Numbered from the stretch's first letter, positions 45,733 to 54,922 are shown. The stretch: 64,000 nt of DNA from Synechococcus sp. MIT S9220 (GCF_014304815.1 NZ_CP047958.1:1178001-1242000), one strand, 5' to 3'. Translations and numbers: made by a program. Notes: generated by a model not told the origin, from the letters alone.

Positions 45733-46995
45733 TCAACGTCTGCGCTGGCGGGATACGGGTGTTGGACTGCGACGACCGCGTTGATGACCGCGTTGACTGC
45801 TGCGCCGTTTGCCACCGCCGAGGTCCAGAGGTGGGGCCGTGAGAATCGTCGGTTCGAAACCTTTCACCTGTTCTTTGCGCAACGCTTCGCCCGTGAGACG
45901 CTCAATGGCCTTCAGCAACAGTGATTCCTCAGCGGCAACAAGCGAAATGGCATGACCAGTTTCACCAGCTCGACCGGTGCGACCAATGCGATGGACATAA
46001 TCCTCTGCCACGTTGGGAAGATCCAGGTTGACCACGTGCGGCAACTGTTGGATATCAATTCCCCTTGCAGCAATGTCGGTGGCCACAAGCACCCGGACAC
46101 TGCCCTGCTTGAAGCCCTGAAGAGCTCGGGTACGAGCACCCTGACTTTTGTTGCCGTGAATCGCAGCCGCTTCAAGTCCTTCCTTGCTGAGCTTTTCCGC
46201 CACGCGATTGGCGCCGTGCTTGGTCCGCGAAAACACGAGCACCTGACGCCAGTTCCCGCTTCTGATCAGATGACTGAGAAGTTCCGGCTTGCGTTTCATG
46301 TCACAGGGGTGAACGACCTGCTCCACAGAACGTGCGGTCTGGTTTTCGGGCGTGACCTGAATCTGCAGTGGTTGATGCAGTAACCCGGTGGCCAGCTTTC
46401 GGATCGGAGGACTGAATGTGGCAGAAAAAAGCAGGGTCTGCCGTTGCTCGGGCATCAGCCGAATCAATCTGCGGATGTCATGGATGAAGCCCATATCAAG
46501 CATTCGATCCGCTTCATCCAGCACCAGGCATTCCAACTGATCAAAACGCACAACACCCTGCTGATGGAGATCAAGCAGTCGACCTGGTGTCGCCACCAGT
46601 AGATCCACTCCTCCCTGAAGTCGTTCAATCTGCGGATTGATCTTGACTCCACCGAACACCACATCACTTCGCAAGGGAAGGTGATGCCCATAAGCACGCA
46701 CATTCTCATGAACCTGAGCAGCCAGTTCACGGGTGGGCGTTAAAACCAACGATCTCACCTGCCCACGACCGGAGCGTCTGCCATGCCGAAGTCGTTCGAG
46801 CATGGGCAGCGTGAATCCGGCTGTTTTCCCAGTGCCGGTCTGAGCTGCCGCCATTACATCACGACCACGAATCACCGCTGGAATCGCCTGTTCCTGAATC
46901 GGCGACGGGTGGATATACCCCTTGTCCCTCAGAGCTTTGAGAAGGGGTTCACCGAGTCCCAGGTCTTCGAAGCCGACCTGGGCATTGACCGTGAC
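45733..46995 (-). CDS. DEAD-box RNA helicase
   Basis: About 420 residues with a start at or near 46993-46995. The full set of motifs is seen: Q motif [23 protein letters not shown] (I), PTRELAAQ (Ia), TPGRLLDLH (Ib), [11 protein letters not shown] (II), SATFSP (III), [12 protein letters not shown] (V), [10 protein letters not shown] (VI). A basic C-terminal tail ([17 protein letters not shown]) probably binds RNA. The Q motif lies upstream of the first GTG (46873-46875). The in-frame stretch back to the stop at 47035-47037 has no ATG/GTG/TTG. A GTC at 46993-46995 sits just before [13 protein letters not shown], where a start would be expected. RhlE-type; cold or ribosome-assembly role inferred. 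Confidence 0.85.
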   Translation of the reverse strand, partial: VTVNAQVGFEDLGLGEPLLKALRDKGYIHPSPIQEQAIPAVIRGRDVMAAAQTGTGKTAGFTLPMLERLRHGRRSGRGQVRSLVLTPTRELAAQVHENVRAYGHHLPLRSDVVFGGVKINPQIERLQGGVDLLVATPGRLLDLHQQGVVRFDQLECLVLDEADRMLDMGFIHDIRRLIRLMPEQRQTLLFSATFSPPIRKLATGLLHQPLQIQVTPENQTARSVEQVVHPCDMKRKPELLSHLIRSGNWRQVLVFSRTKHGANRVAEKLSKEGLEAAAIHGNKSQGARTRALQGFKQGSVRVLVATDIAARGIDIQQLPHVVNLDLPNVAEDYVHRIGRTGRAGETGHAISLVAAEESLLLKAIERLTGEALRKEQVKGFEPTILTAPPLDLGGGKRRSSQRGHQRGRRSPTPVSRQRRR

Positions 46996-47092
46996 AGAGG
47001 TCTCGCTGATCGTGTTGGAGCCGAATCTTTCACCCTAGGAGGCGACCCAAAAACACTGGCTAAAGGCTTGCCTGGGCTTCAACAGAACGAAC

Positions 47093-47317
47093 TCAGTTGA
47101 TCTTCCAGACAGCATCCTCTGGAATTTCCGGTGCCGTGTGTAGATCGGTTGGCTCCTGCTGGCTCACCCGCCAAGCGGGAACCCTTGTATCTCGATAGCT
47201 GCCATGTTGAATCAGGACCCCTTCCTGTTCATCCGTGGTGGCATAAAACCCACCTTCCCAGTGGGACTTCTGGTTCAGACCACCACGAAACCAGACCCAA
47301 CAGCGCTCACGTTTCAT
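47093..47317 (-). CDS. Small hypothetical protein (74 aa)
   Basis: 74 residues from the ATG at 47317 (MKRERCWVWFRGGLNQKSHWE). Tryptophan-rich N-terminus and a polar C-terminus ending in VWKIN. No known domain. It follows the DUF6464 gene with 5 bp between and is in the same direction, so the two may work together. It precedes the helicase. Confidence 0.5.
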   Translation of the reverse strand: MKRERCWVWFRGGLNQKSHWEGGFYATTDEQEGVLIQHGSYRDTRVPAWRVSQQEPTDLHTAPEIPEDAVWKIN

Positions 47318-47322
47318 TGATG

Positions 47323-47658
47323 TCACGCCGACCAGTGACTGCAACGTTCGCATGGACCCTCAGGGATCACAGCGCAGCGCATCAGTGGACTTCGAGCATT
47401 GAAACGACAGGCAGGATCACCAATGACCCAGCCATGCTGAAACCAGCGTGCATCGTCCGGTCTCTTCTGAGGTTTCACCATCAGAACGACTGAACTCAAC
47501 TGATAGCTTCCGGAATGGAGTCGGTAACGGTGACGGCGCTGCATCACAAGGAAACTGTCATCGTCGTGGAGGAACCAACGGCCCGGGGAAGGAGGCTCAT
47601 CGAGTTCAACACGATCGAGCAGTTGCTCACTGCCGGTCTGTCGGATTTCCACGAGCAT
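47323..47658 (-). CDS. DUF6464-type small protein
   Basis: 111 residues from the ATG at 47658 (MLVEIRQTGSEQLLDRVELDE). HDDDSFLVMQRRHRYR, VVLMVKPQKRPDDARWFQHGWVIGDPAC and the cysteine-containing end (PLMRCAVIPEGPCERCSHW) fit a small cyanobacterial DUF6464 protein. The function is unknown. The start is 5 bp from the TerC stop on the same strand. Confidence 0.6.
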   Translation of the reverse strand: MLVEIRQTGSEQLLDRVELDEPPSPGRWFLHDDDSFLVMQRRHRYRLHSGSYQLSSVVLMVKPQKRPDDARWFQHGWVIGDPACRFNARSPLMRCAVIPEGPCERCSHWSA

Positions 47659-47662
47659 GTGC

Positions 47663-48382
47663 TCAGGACTCCTCTGCTGCAGGGGATTCACGGAGAGAAA
47701 ATCCCCAGACCATCAAGCCAACGACTGCCGCAAGAGTCACCAGTTCAGATGGATGAAGGGTTGGTAGGGCCATCAGCGCCAGCAGCTTGAGACCCACAAA
47801 ACCAACCGCAAGGAAACCGGCTGTTTCCAGCCGTGGATAAATCTGCAGCCAGCGAATGAACAGTCCTGAGGTGAAACGCAAAGCGACCACTCCGATCAAG
47901 GCCCCCGTCAACACAAGTAGCAACTGATCACTGATGGCAACTGCAGCAGCGACACTGTCGATCGAAAAGGCGAGGTCAGTGATCGCCAGGGTCAGCACCG
48001 TTCGACTGAATCGGATTGGCTTGGAAGCTGTTTCAACCGATCCTTCACTGGCTTCTTCGATCGAAGAATTCCAGTGACTGAAGCAGATCCAGAGCAAGTA
48101 ACCGCCTGCAATCAACTGAATCGGCGGAAAAGCCAGAACATACTGCGCCATCAGGATCAGCCCGACGCGCAACCCGAACGCCATCACAATGCCGAGATTC
48201 AACGCCCGTCGTTCAAGTCGTGGATCCCGTTGTTCACGCGCGATTGCCGCCAGCGCAATCGCATTGTCGGCCGAGAGAAGCAACTCAAGAGCGACAAGGA
48301 CTGGCAACAGCGGCAGCAATTCACCCAGCTGATCAACGCCGTCCAACCAGGCAGTGAGTGACGACAGTGCAGCTGTATCCAT
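47663..48382 (-). CDS. TerC-family integral membrane protein
   Basis: 239 residues, about seven membrane helices. The TerC signature ALELLLSADNAIALAAIAR is at about 32-50, and a second ITDLAFSIDSVAAAVAIS contains the acidic pair typical of the family. TerC proteins are tied to tellurite resistance and, in recent work on related families, to manganese export or thylakoid protein insertion. Start MDTAALSSLTAWL. Confidence 0.88.
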   Translation of the reverse strand: MDTAALSSLTAWLDGVDQLGELLPLLPVLVALELLLSADNAIALAAIAREQRDPRLERRALNLGIVMAFGLRVGLILMAQYVLAFPPIQLIAGGYLLWICFSHWNSSIEEASEGSVETASKPIRFSRTVLTLAITDLAFSIDSVAAAVAISDQLLLVLTGALIGVVALRFTSGLFIRWLQIYPRLETAGFLAVGFVGLKLLALMALPTLHPSELVTLAAVVGLMVWGFSLRESPAAEES

Positions 48383-48419
48383 TTCTACAGCCTAGAAATG
48401 GAAGACATTGATCAGTGGA

Positions 48420-49220
48420 ATGCGAACCCACGCCCAGCTCTGCCATGTGAGTTCCGACCGATGCGTTGTGCTTGTTGAGGCCTACGAGGGCACCACACCG
48501 CTGGGGAGTGCTCTCGGTGAAGGACGCAGCGCCACAGAAGCTGAGGATCAGGCTCTTGAGCGACTTCGAGCAAGGCTGGGCAGCTCTGAACCCGCCAAAG
48601 CCGAGGAACTATCGACAACGACCTCCCTGACCAGCGTTGAAAGCTCGGTTCAGCCTGGCGGATCAAAGCAGCTGCAGCCGATCAGGCGCGTCGCTCCGCC
48701 TGAAATCAAGGAATCGGTGGAAACCAAGCAGGTTATGAAACCCCAGCAGAAGCAACCAACCCCTGTTGCCGCTGCTGACGAAATCGTGGGAAAGGGTCCT
48801 GATCCACAACCTCCCAGCGAATCACCGATCGACCCAGAGGACTGGAGTGAGGAGCTCACTGCCATCGACCTCGAACTTCAGAGGATCGGATGGGACCGCG
48901 ACAGCGAAAAGATCTATCTCGAACGAGCCTTCGGACATGCAAGCCGCCATCGACTTACGCGCTTCAGTGATCTCGTGGCCTATCTGAAACGTCTTCGTGA
49001 TCTGCCGGCAGGAAGTGATCCACAGCACGCCGAGATTCCTTTACGTCGATCCGATTTAGTGACTCAGGGGGACGAAATTCTCAAACGGCTTCAATGGAAT
49101 CAGCAACAGGCGAAAGACTTTCTGAATCAACACCTTCAGGCCAGCTCACGTCAGCAGCTCACAGACGAGCAACTATTGAACTTCAACATGTTGCTTGAAG
49201 AACAACTACTCAGTTCCTGA
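48420..49220 (+). CDS. Protein with an N-terminal dsRBD-like half and two C-terminal helical repeats
   Basis: 266 residues from the ATG at 48420 (TTG at 48408 possible). The first ~52 residues end in GEGRSATEAEDQALERLRARL, which looks like the last helix of a double-stranded RNA-binding domain. A proline/glutamine linker follows. The C-terminal region carries two similar ~45-residue units: IDLELQRIGWDRDSEKIYLE and GDEILKRLQWNQQQAKDFLN share L-x-x-(I/L)-x-W-(D/N)-x4-K-x-(Y/F)-L and then S-R-x-x-L-T. The fold and function are unknown. Confidence 0.6.
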   Translation: MRTHAQLCHVSSDRCVVLVEAYEGTTPLGSALGEGRSATEAEDQALERLRARLGSSEPAKAEELSTTTSLTSVESSVQPGGSKQLQPIRRVAPPEIKESVETKQVMKPQQKQPTPVAAADEIVGKGPDPQPPSESPIDPEDWSEELTAIDLELQRIGWDRDSEKIYLERAFGHASRHRLTRFSDLVAYLKRLRDLPAGSDPQHAEIPLRRSDLVTQGDEILKRLQWNQQQAKDFLNQHLQASSRQQLTDEQLLNFNMLLEEQLLSS

Positions 49221-49294
49221 ACTGAAATGCCTAGGAATAATGATCAATACCAGTAGAGCCATTGCTCAGCGATACGAAAAAGCTGGCAGAGGTT

Positions 49295-49618
49295 TCATCC
49301 AGCGGTTGCGATGGCATCAGGAATTTCAGAACTGGGGGCTTCAAAACGTCCGTCAAGGACAAACTCCAGCCTTAATTTCATGAACGTAATGAAATTGGAA
49401 TCTGTGGAGACCACAGCCGCAGCTGGCTGAGGGAGCTGTTCACGAATTGTCTTCATCTCAGCTGCGTTGAGAAAAGCAGGTTGGCGAACAAGCCAGAAAT
49501 CGACCTCCTTGCCATGTTCTTGATAGTGACGTCGTCTTTCCTTGAGCACTTCATCCAATGGCTCCTCCTCGGTGAGGAATCGATCGCTTGCTGCAACGAA
49601 GTAGTACGTGGTCATCAA
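49295..49618 (-). CDS. ycf54: MgPME-cyclase complex subunit Ycf54
   Basis: 107 residues. [46 protein letters not shown] and [26 protein letters not shown] match the Ycf54/DUF2488 family. Ycf54 supports the aerobic cyclase AcsF in chlorophyll synthesis, and AcsF is encoded 8 kb upstream. Its ATG overlaps the pdxJ stop (ATGA), so the two are probably co-transcribed with pdxJ first. Confidence 0.92.
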   Translation of the reverse strand: MMTTYYFVAASDRFLTEEEPLDEVLKERRRHYQEHGKEVDFWLVRQPAFLNAAEMKTIREQLPQPAAAVVSTDSNFITFMKLRLEFVLDGRFEAPSSEIPDAIATAG

Positions 49619-50361
49619 CTTTGGCTGGCGAACAAGGGCTCACGGCGTGGATTCTGAACCAAGAAGCGCATCTCGCTAACAGCGGTTTTCAAACCGACTG
49701 CAAGCGCCCTGGCCACAATCGTGTGGCCAATGTTGAGCTCCTCCATTCCTTCGATGGCTGCGACTGGTTCCACGTTCTGATAGGTGAGTCCATGGCCGGC
49801 GTTGACGCGTAGGCCGAGGGAGCGGGACAACGCAGTGGCTTCCGTCAAACGGGCCAACTCATGGGGTTGTTCTGTCCAAGCAGCCTCCGCGTAGGTGCCG
49901 GTGTGCAATTCAACCCAGCGTGCTCCTGCATCGCGACTGGCCCTCAATTGCGATGGGTCCGGATCCACGAAAAGGCTGACGGGAATGGCTTGCTCATGCA
50001 GTCGCTGCACGATGATTTTCAGCTGCGCAAGCTGAGCTGCGACGTCTAGCCCTCCCTCGGTGGTGACCTCTTCACGACGTTCAGGAACCAATGTGACCAT
50101 GTCTGGTCTGACACGCAAAGCGATTTCAACCATTTCGTCGGTGGCAGCCATTTCCAGGTTCAAACGGCTGCGCACGGTTTGCCTGAGCAGATCCACATCA
50201 CGGTCCTGAATATGACGACGGTCTTCGCGCAGATGCACGGTGATTCCGTCAGCTCCTCCAAGTTCGGCTAACAGAGCCATTGGCACAGGATCAGGCTCCA
50301 CCGTTCTCCTGGCCTGCCGCACATTGGCAATGTGGTCGATATTCACCCCAAGGCTGGCCAC
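49615..50361 (-). CDS. pdxJ: Pyridoxine 5'-phosphate synthase
   Basis: 248 residues. [18 protein letters not shown] is the N-terminal signature with the phosphate-binding arginine. [47 protein letters not shown] and [21 protein letters not shown] follow. It condenses 1-deoxyxylulose 5-phosphate with 3-amino-2-oxopropyl phosphate to make pyridoxine 5'-phosphate. A TIM barrel of normal length. Confidence 0.95.
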   Translation of the reverse strand: MASLGVNIDHIANVRQARRTVEPDPVPMALLAELGGADGITVHLREDRRHIQDRDVDLLRQTVRSRLNLEMAATDEMVEIALRVRPDMVTLVPERREEVTTEGGLDVAAQLAQLKIIVQRLHEQAIPVSLFVDPDPSQLRASRDAGARWVELHTGTYAEAAWTEQPHELARLTEATALSRSLGLRVNAGHGLTYQNVEPVAAIEGMEELNIGHTIVARALAVGLKTAVSEMRFLVQNPRREPLFASQS

Positions 50362-50495
50362 GTTGTGTCGTTGAAATGGAATGAATCCTATTCAGCGCCT
50401 GATCCGATTCGGCCGAAGGAGCAACTGCCCAGCAGAGTCCTTGGGGTGCGGTCTTCCCCGGTAATTTCTGCTGAGTGGATTTTTAGTTCGAGGCG

Positions 50496-51191
50496 GTGTC
50501 CAGCAGCCTGACGACGCGTTCATCTGCCCTCGATACGGGGATCGATCCCTTCTGGGCCCCTCTTGCCATGGTTGTGACCCAGGACATGGCACTTCATTAC
50601 CTGCGTGGGAGAACAGTTCTGGGCGCGGAGAATCTTCCGAAAGACGGTCCGGTTCTTCTGGCTCCAACGCACCGAGCCCGCTGGGATGCCCTGATGATCC
50701 CCATGGCTGCAGGACGACGGATCACTGGCCGTGACTGTCGTTTCATGGTCACAAGAACAGAAATGTCCGGATTGCAGGGATGGTTCCTGCACCGTCTGGG
50801 TTGTTTTGCGGTCGACCAAGACAAGCCTTCACTGACAACCCTGAGATTTGCTCTTGACCTGTTGGAGAGTGGTCAACAACTGGTGGTTTTTCCTGAGGGA
50901 CGGATCAAAAGGACTGATGCACCAATTGAGTTGGAGCAAGGCCCGGTCAGGCTTGCGCAACTGGCTCAACGCCGGGGGATCAATGTGCAGGTCGTGCCTG
51001 TTGGTCTTGCCTACAACCCTGCTGTTCCAGGCCCACGCAGTCGTTCAGCAATTTGCTTCGAACAACCTTTAGTGGTTGATGGCAAGGGCAAGGAGGAGGC
51101 CCTTCGCTTCAATCACTTACTCGCCAATGGGATGCATACGGCTGAACAAGCGGCCCGAGAGGCCATCGGACGACCGCTGAATTGCCTTTAA
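50496..51191 (+). CDS. plsC: 1-acyl-sn-glycerol-3-phosphate acyltransferase
   Basis: 231 residues from a GTG start. The HX4D acyltransferase motif is THRARWD (about residue 64). FPEGRIKR (about 133) is the second motif; both are typical of PlsC. The N-terminal stretch contains a weak membrane segment. It transfers the second acyl chain to make phosphatidic acid. It is divergent from pdxJ. Confidence 0.87.
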   Translation: MSSSLTTRSSALDTGIDPFWAPLAMVVTQDMALHYLRGRTVLGAENLPKDGPVLLAPTHRARWDALMIPMAAGRRITGRDCRFMVTRTEMSGLQGWFLHRLGCFAVDQDKPSLTTLRFALDLLESGQQLVVFPEGRIKRTDAPIELEQGPVRLAQLAQRRGINVQVVPVGLAYNPAVPGPRSRSAICFEQPLVVDGKGKEEALRFNHLLANGMHTAEQAAREAIGRPLNCL

Positions 51192-51216
51192 AGTCCGCGC
51201 ACTCAAGATTGGTTCC

Positions 51217-51750
51217 ATGGGCACCCGCCTTCTTTGCTCAGCGATTGCCTTGACTGCCGGATTGTGCATGACCCCTGCATTGGCACAGTCGGGAACGGAT
51301 GCTTCTGGCTCAGCCACCAAAGTGCTTGCTTCCAGTGGCACGGGTTTCAATGTTTCATCCGTCGAGGCCTTGATTCAGCGCGGTGATGCAGCAGTGGCAT
51401 CCGGCAATCTGGTTCAGGCGAAGAAGGACTACGACAACGCTCGAACCGCTTCCAAGCAGCTTTTGGCGTTCTACCGAGATCTCTCTGGTTCGTTCCGAGG
51501 GCTCGATGCCCGTATCCCCAGGGAAATGGATACCAAAGGACGTGCGGCTCTTGCTCTCCTTGCCCAGTCCAACCTGCGTCTTGCCGCGCTCTTCCGCCGT
51601 CAGGGCCAGCCGGCAGTTGCTGTGCCGGTGCTGGTTGAAGTCGTGAGACTGATGACTCCTGCCAAACCAGAAGGTCAGAATGCTTACCAGAGCCTTTTGG
51701 AACTCGGTTTCGTTGACACCCCCTACCGCGGTGCTTCCGCTGGTGAGTGA
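51217..51750 (+). CDS. Exported hypothetical protein, TPR-like
   Basis: 177 residues with a clear signal peptide (MGTRLLCSAIALTAGLCMTP... AxA cleavage near residue 23, ALAQS). The mature part is helical: VEALIQRGDAAVASGNLVQAKKDY and AALALLAQSNLRLAALFRRQGQPA look like TPR-type helix pairs. It is known only as a conserved type in picocyanobacteria. Probably periplasmic. Confidence 0.65.
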   Translation: MGTRLLCSAIALTAGLCMTPALAQSGTDASGSATKVLASSGTGFNVSSVEALIQRGDAAVASGNLVQAKKDYDNARTASKQLLAFYRDLSGSFRGLDARIPREMDTKGRAALALLAQSNLRLAALFRRQGQPAVAVPVLVEVVRLMTPAKPEGQNAYQSLLELGFVDTPYRGASAGE

Positions 51751-51807
51751 TCGGATTCACACGCGACATTCATCTGCCAGCATCAATTGAGTTCAAGCTC
51801 TGTTCCA

Positions 51808-52041
51808 ATGGTTCAGCCTGACGCGGTCACCTCTGCAATTCGTCGCGCGATCCCAGATGCTCAGGTGAGCGTCGAGGACCTCACCGGTGGTGGTGATCAT
51901 CTTCAGGTGAGCGTGGTGTCGACCGCCTTCGACGGTCTCAATCGCATCCGTCAACATCAGCTTGTTTATCGAGCCTTGAGGGAGGAGCTGGCTTCAGAGG
52001 CCATTCACGCCCTAGCTCTGAACACCTCCACACCCAACTGA
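51808..52041 (+). CDS. BolA-family protein
   Basis: 77 residues from the ATG at 51808. [33 protein letters not shown] and the helix [15 protein letters not shown] with its conserved histidine match the BolA fold. BolA proteins bind monothiol glutaredoxin with a shared [2Fe-2S] cluster. It lies immediately ahead of grxD (30 bp), a classical pairing. Confidence 0.92.
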   Translation: MVQPDAVTSAIRRAIPDAQVSVEDLTGGGDHLQVSVVSTAFDGLNRIRQHQLVYRALREELASEAIHALALNTSTPN

Positions 52042-52071
52042 TTCGCCTCTTTCTCTGATCGCCTGATTTCC

Positions 52072-52395
52072 ATGGACAGCCAGACCCAATCCCGCATCGA
52101 GAGCCTGATCCAGTCGAGCCCGATCTTTGTGTTCATGAAGGGCACCAAGCTGATGCCTCAGTGCGGCTTCTCCAACAATGTTGTGCAGATCCTCAATGCA
52201 CTTGGCGTGAGTTTTGAGACATTTGACGTGCTCTCTGACCCTGAGGTCCGCCAGGGAATCAAGGAATACTCCGATTGGCCCACCATTCCTCAGGTGTATG
52301 TCAAAGGCGAATTCATGGGTGGATCCGACATCCTCATCGAGATGTACAACGAAAACACTTTGAAGGAAAAGCTGGAGATCGCTTTAGCCAGCTGA
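52072..52395 (+). CDS. grxD: Monothiol glutaredoxin (Grx4 family)
   Basis: 107 residues with the CGFS active site (MPQCGFSNNVVQIL). VFMKGTKLMPQ and WPTIPQVYVKGEFMGGSDILIEM are family features. It carries and passes on [2Fe-2S] clusters with BolA. Its end overlaps the convergent hydrolase gene by 12 bp. Confidence 0.95.
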   Translation: MDSQTQSRIESLIQSSPIFVFMKGTKLMPQCGFSNNVVQILNALGVSFETFDVLSDPEVRQGIKEYSDWPTIPQVYVKGEFMGGSDILIEMYNENTLKEKLEIALAS

Positions 52396-53262
52396 CTCAT
52401 CCAACTGATCTAAGAAATCATTCACCACTGCAATGAACGTCTGATTGCGATCGATATAGGTCTTGTGACCTGCATCCTTCAGCACTTCCAATCGGGCGCG
52501 ATCACCAAGCCTTGATCTTGCATCCTCCAGGGTCTGTGGTGTGGCCGTGTCGTATTCCCCGCAGATCAGCAGCGTTGGCTTCGAGACATTCTGAAAGCTT
52601 GGGAACAAGTCAAGGTCACTGAGTCGTCCCTGATGCTGGAACTCACTCGGTCCCCACATCTGTTGATAAAGCTTGTTGTTGCCCCTCTGACGCTCACAAC
52701 GCACTGCTTCTTGATCTGATGCTTGATCGGAACGACAGAAGTGTCGGCGTTCGAATTCGCTCTCCAAATCAACCGACTCGCCCAACTCTCTTTGAATGTT
52801 GTTGATCAGCTGATTGCAATCGGCAATCCACCGCTGTGTCGACAGCAGAGGAGACGAGAGCAACAGGGCTGCCACTCGATCTGGGTGATTTAGGCAGAAC
52901 TGCGTCATGACTGCGCCACCCCATGAATGTCCAAAGACATGGGCACGGGCGATGCCCAACTGATCGAGAATGCAACGGGGTTCCGTCGCAAAGCGCTTCA
53001 GTGTCATCTGCTCCGGCAGCAGATCGGCAGGTGATGCAAACGAGCCAAGCTGGTCGTAGAAGATCGTTGATCGTTGATCAGCCAGGGGATGCAGAGCGTC
53101 ATAGAGACCAACGCTGGAACCACCTGGACCTCCGTGCGTGATCAATAAAGGAATCCGATCAGCAGCGTCCACAGCGTGAGGTTGGTAACAACGCAGCTCA
53201 ATGCAGCCTCCGTCGACCGAGACCGTTCTTACAGCCTCAAGTGAATGACGATTGATGCCCAT
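52384..53262 (-). CDS. Alpha/beta hydrolase (proline iminopeptidase-like)
   Basis: 292 residues from the ATG at 53262 (a TTG at 53277 overlaps the previous stop). Oxyanion loop HGGPGGSS; nucleophile elbow VFGHSWGGAV (Ser near 110); acid GEYDTATP; histidine in DAGHKTYID. This resembles proline iminopeptidase/tricorn-interacting hydrolases. The substrate is unknown. Probably in an operon with the DUF6761 gene immediately upstream. Confidence 0.82.
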   Translation of the reverse strand: MGINRHSLEAVRTVSVDGGCIELRCYQPHAVDAADRIPLLITHGGPGGSSVGLYDALHPLADQRSTIFYDQLGSFASPADLLPEQMTLKRFATEPRCILDQLGIARAHVFGHSWGGAVMTQFCLNHPDRVAALLLSSPLLSTQRWIADCNQLINNIQRELGESVDLESEFERRHFCRSDQASDQEAVRCERQRGNNKLYQQMWGPSEFQHQGRLSDLDLFPSFQNVSKPTLLICGEYDTATPQTLEDARSRLGDRARLEVLKDAGHKTYIDRNQTFIAVVNDFLDQLDESAG

Positions 53263-53273
53263 GCCCCGGAGAT

Positions 53274-53543
53274 TCAATACTGATTCGGATGCCTGTAGAG
53301 AGCGCTCACATCCCCGTCAGGACCGATGAAACTGGAAGGATCCAGGATCCAGCGTTCAATCAGTGTCTCAAGCTTGGACAGTTCCCTTGGATCGAGATCA
53401 CCGGTTCTGCGCAGAGCATGCAGATAGCCATCGGCATAGAGACGCAACTCAGACGGGCCGTGATAACGCGTTGTCAGTTCCTGGCAGGCATCACAGAGCG
53501 CCTGGAAGTGGCGAATGGCCTCCGGGTGCTGAAGAGATGTCAT
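53274..53543 (-). CDS. Small DUF6761-type protein
   Basis: 89 residues, helical (MTSLQHPEAIRHFQALCDACQ, YADGYLHALRRTGDLDPRELSKLETLIERWI, then GPDGDVSALYRHPNQY). This fits a small cyanobacterial DUF6761 protein of unknown function. It abuts or overlaps the following hydrolase start by a few bases. Confidence 0.6.
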   Translation of the reverse strand: MTSLQHPEAIRHFQALCDACQELTTRYHGPSELRLYADGYLHALRRTGDLDPRELSKLETLIERWILDPSSFIGPDGDVSALYRHPNQY

Positions 53544-53619
53544 CTTTGGTGAGGACGGCAGCCTCTGTTACCAGCGTGCCTAGGAAAGGCATTAGCGTAA
53601 GACGGCTTTCGGATGCCTT

Positions 53620-54384
53620 GTGACCTCCTCCTCCCGCGATCTCCTCGCCCATGGAACCGGTCAGGCTCCTGTGCAGCAACTCACTGTTCCCGCGATTCCG
53701 TCTCGAGAACCCGCTCGGATTCTCGTTGTAGAACCTCATCCAACACTGCGGACCGTCCTTGTTCAGCGTCTGCGCCAGGACGGCCATCTCACTGCTGCAG
53801 TGTCGTCGTCGCAGGAAGCCATTGAGCTCTGTCAGGAGCAGTCTCCTGATCTGTTGGTCAGTGCTGAGCTGCTGGAACAAAGTTCTGCACTGAGACTTGG
53901 CCAGCAATTGCGCTGTCCAGTGATTGTGTTGACAGCCCGCAGCGGCGCTGAACCCGTAGTGGGATTGCTTGATGACGGCGCGGATGACGTGCTGCGCAAA
54001 CCCTTTGGCCTTGAAGAAATGGCCGCTCGCTGTCGCACTCTGCTTAAGCGGGGTCGCAGCGGCCTGCAGGAACGCGTTGCCGTTGGTCCCCTTGAGGTCC
54101 ATCTACTGCTGCGTCAGGTGACCCTGAGAGAGCAACCGGTTGAACTCAGTCCGCGCGAATTCGCCCTGCTGTGCGCATTACTGATGCCACCTGGAATGGT
54201 GCGCAGCCGTCAAGAGCTTCTGAGAATGGCCTGGCCTCCGTTCAGTGGTGGGCCACGCTCAGTGGATACCCAGGTCTTGACGCTCCGCCGCAAGCTTGAA
54301 CAGGCAGGTCTAGGCGAAGGTGGCGGCATCACCACCGTTCGTCAGCAGGGATATCGCTTCAGCCTGGATAACCTGCCGGAATAA
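53620..54384 (+). CDS. OmpR-family response regulator lacking the phospho-acceptor aspartate
   Basis: 254 residues. Receiver domain (about 30-150), then winged-helix DNA-binding domain (about 165-250: LSPREFALLCALLMPPGMVRSRQELLRMAW and TVRQQGYRF). The receiver is atypical: the acidic pocket reads VVEPHP rather than VVDDDP, and the acceptor position reads PDLLVSAELL (alanine where the phosphorylated aspartate should be). The lysine (RKPF) and threonine (LTAR) sites are kept. The gene may therefore act without phosphorylation. Its 3' end overlaps the next convergent gene by 26 bp. Confidence 0.85.
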   Translation: MTSSSRDLLAHGTGQAPVQQLTVPAIPSREPARILVVEPHPTLRTVLVQRLRQDGHLTAAVSSSQEAIELCQEQSPDLLVSAELLEQSSALRLGQQLRCPVIVLTARSGAEPVVGLLDDGADDVLRKPFGLEEMAARCRTLLKRGRSGLQERVAVGPLEVHLLLRQVTLREQPVELSPREFALLCALLMPPGMVRSRQELLRMAWPPFSGGPRSVDTQVLTLRRKLEQAGLGEGGGITTVRQQGYRFSLDNLPE

Positions 54385-54919
54385 CAATCCATCCCCATTT
54401 CACGGCAACAGCCACCACCGTTTCGATGGTCAGCATGCCAACCGCCAGGCCAAACAGCAGTTGGTAGGTCCAGGGTGGAGTTAGCCGTTGGATAGCACCT
54501 GTCTTGAGACCGGTTCTCCCCTCAACGATTGAAAGGAACCGATCGTACTGCTCAAGACGTTGTGGAAGCAACCGTTTCTCCTGGTTGAAGGTGGTGAAGT
54601 AATAGACCCTTCCTCCCTGGCTTGTACCAACAGGAACCAGTCGCTGGATCTCTCCCCATTGCAGCTGCCAACCACGACGAATCAACCAGCGGCACCAAGG
54701 GGGATGACCCACGCTGATTCCTTGGTCATCCACATTGACCTGCTCGCTGAGCATGGCAAGCACCAGGGCCAATCCAATCGGGGCAGCCAGCCAGAGCGTC
54801 AGCTTTAAACCTGGAGGTGCCATCAACGGCAAGGGCAGCACCAGTGCCAGGTAGACACAGATGAGAGTTCCCCTGATCAGTGGCGAAAGTCGAAACCTCT
54901 CCTGAAGCGCGACTGGCAT
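54359..54919 (-). CDS. Hypothetical membrane protein (186 aa)
   Basis: 186 residues. Two N-terminal helices (about 15-33 and 38-56: LICVYLALVLPLPLMAP, LTLWLAAPIGLALVLAML), a soluble middle with ISVGHPPWCRWLIRRGWQLQWGEIQRLVPVG, and a third helix near 150-170 (QLLFGLAVGMLTIETVVAVAV). The middle resembles a PH-like/YcdB-type domain but no family is certain. It follows the 94-residue gene in the same direction with 3 bp between. Confidence 0.6.
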   Translation of the reverse strand: MPVALQERFRLSPLIRGTLICVYLALVLPLPLMAPPGLKLTLWLAAPIGLALVLAMLSEQVNVDDQGISVGHPPWCRWLIRRGWQLQWGEIQRLVPVGTSQGGRVYYFTTFNQEKRLLPQRLEQYDRFLSIVEGRTGLKTGAIQRLTPPWTYQLLFGLAVGMLTIETVVAVAVKWGWIVIPAGYPG

Positions 54920-54922
54920 CGC

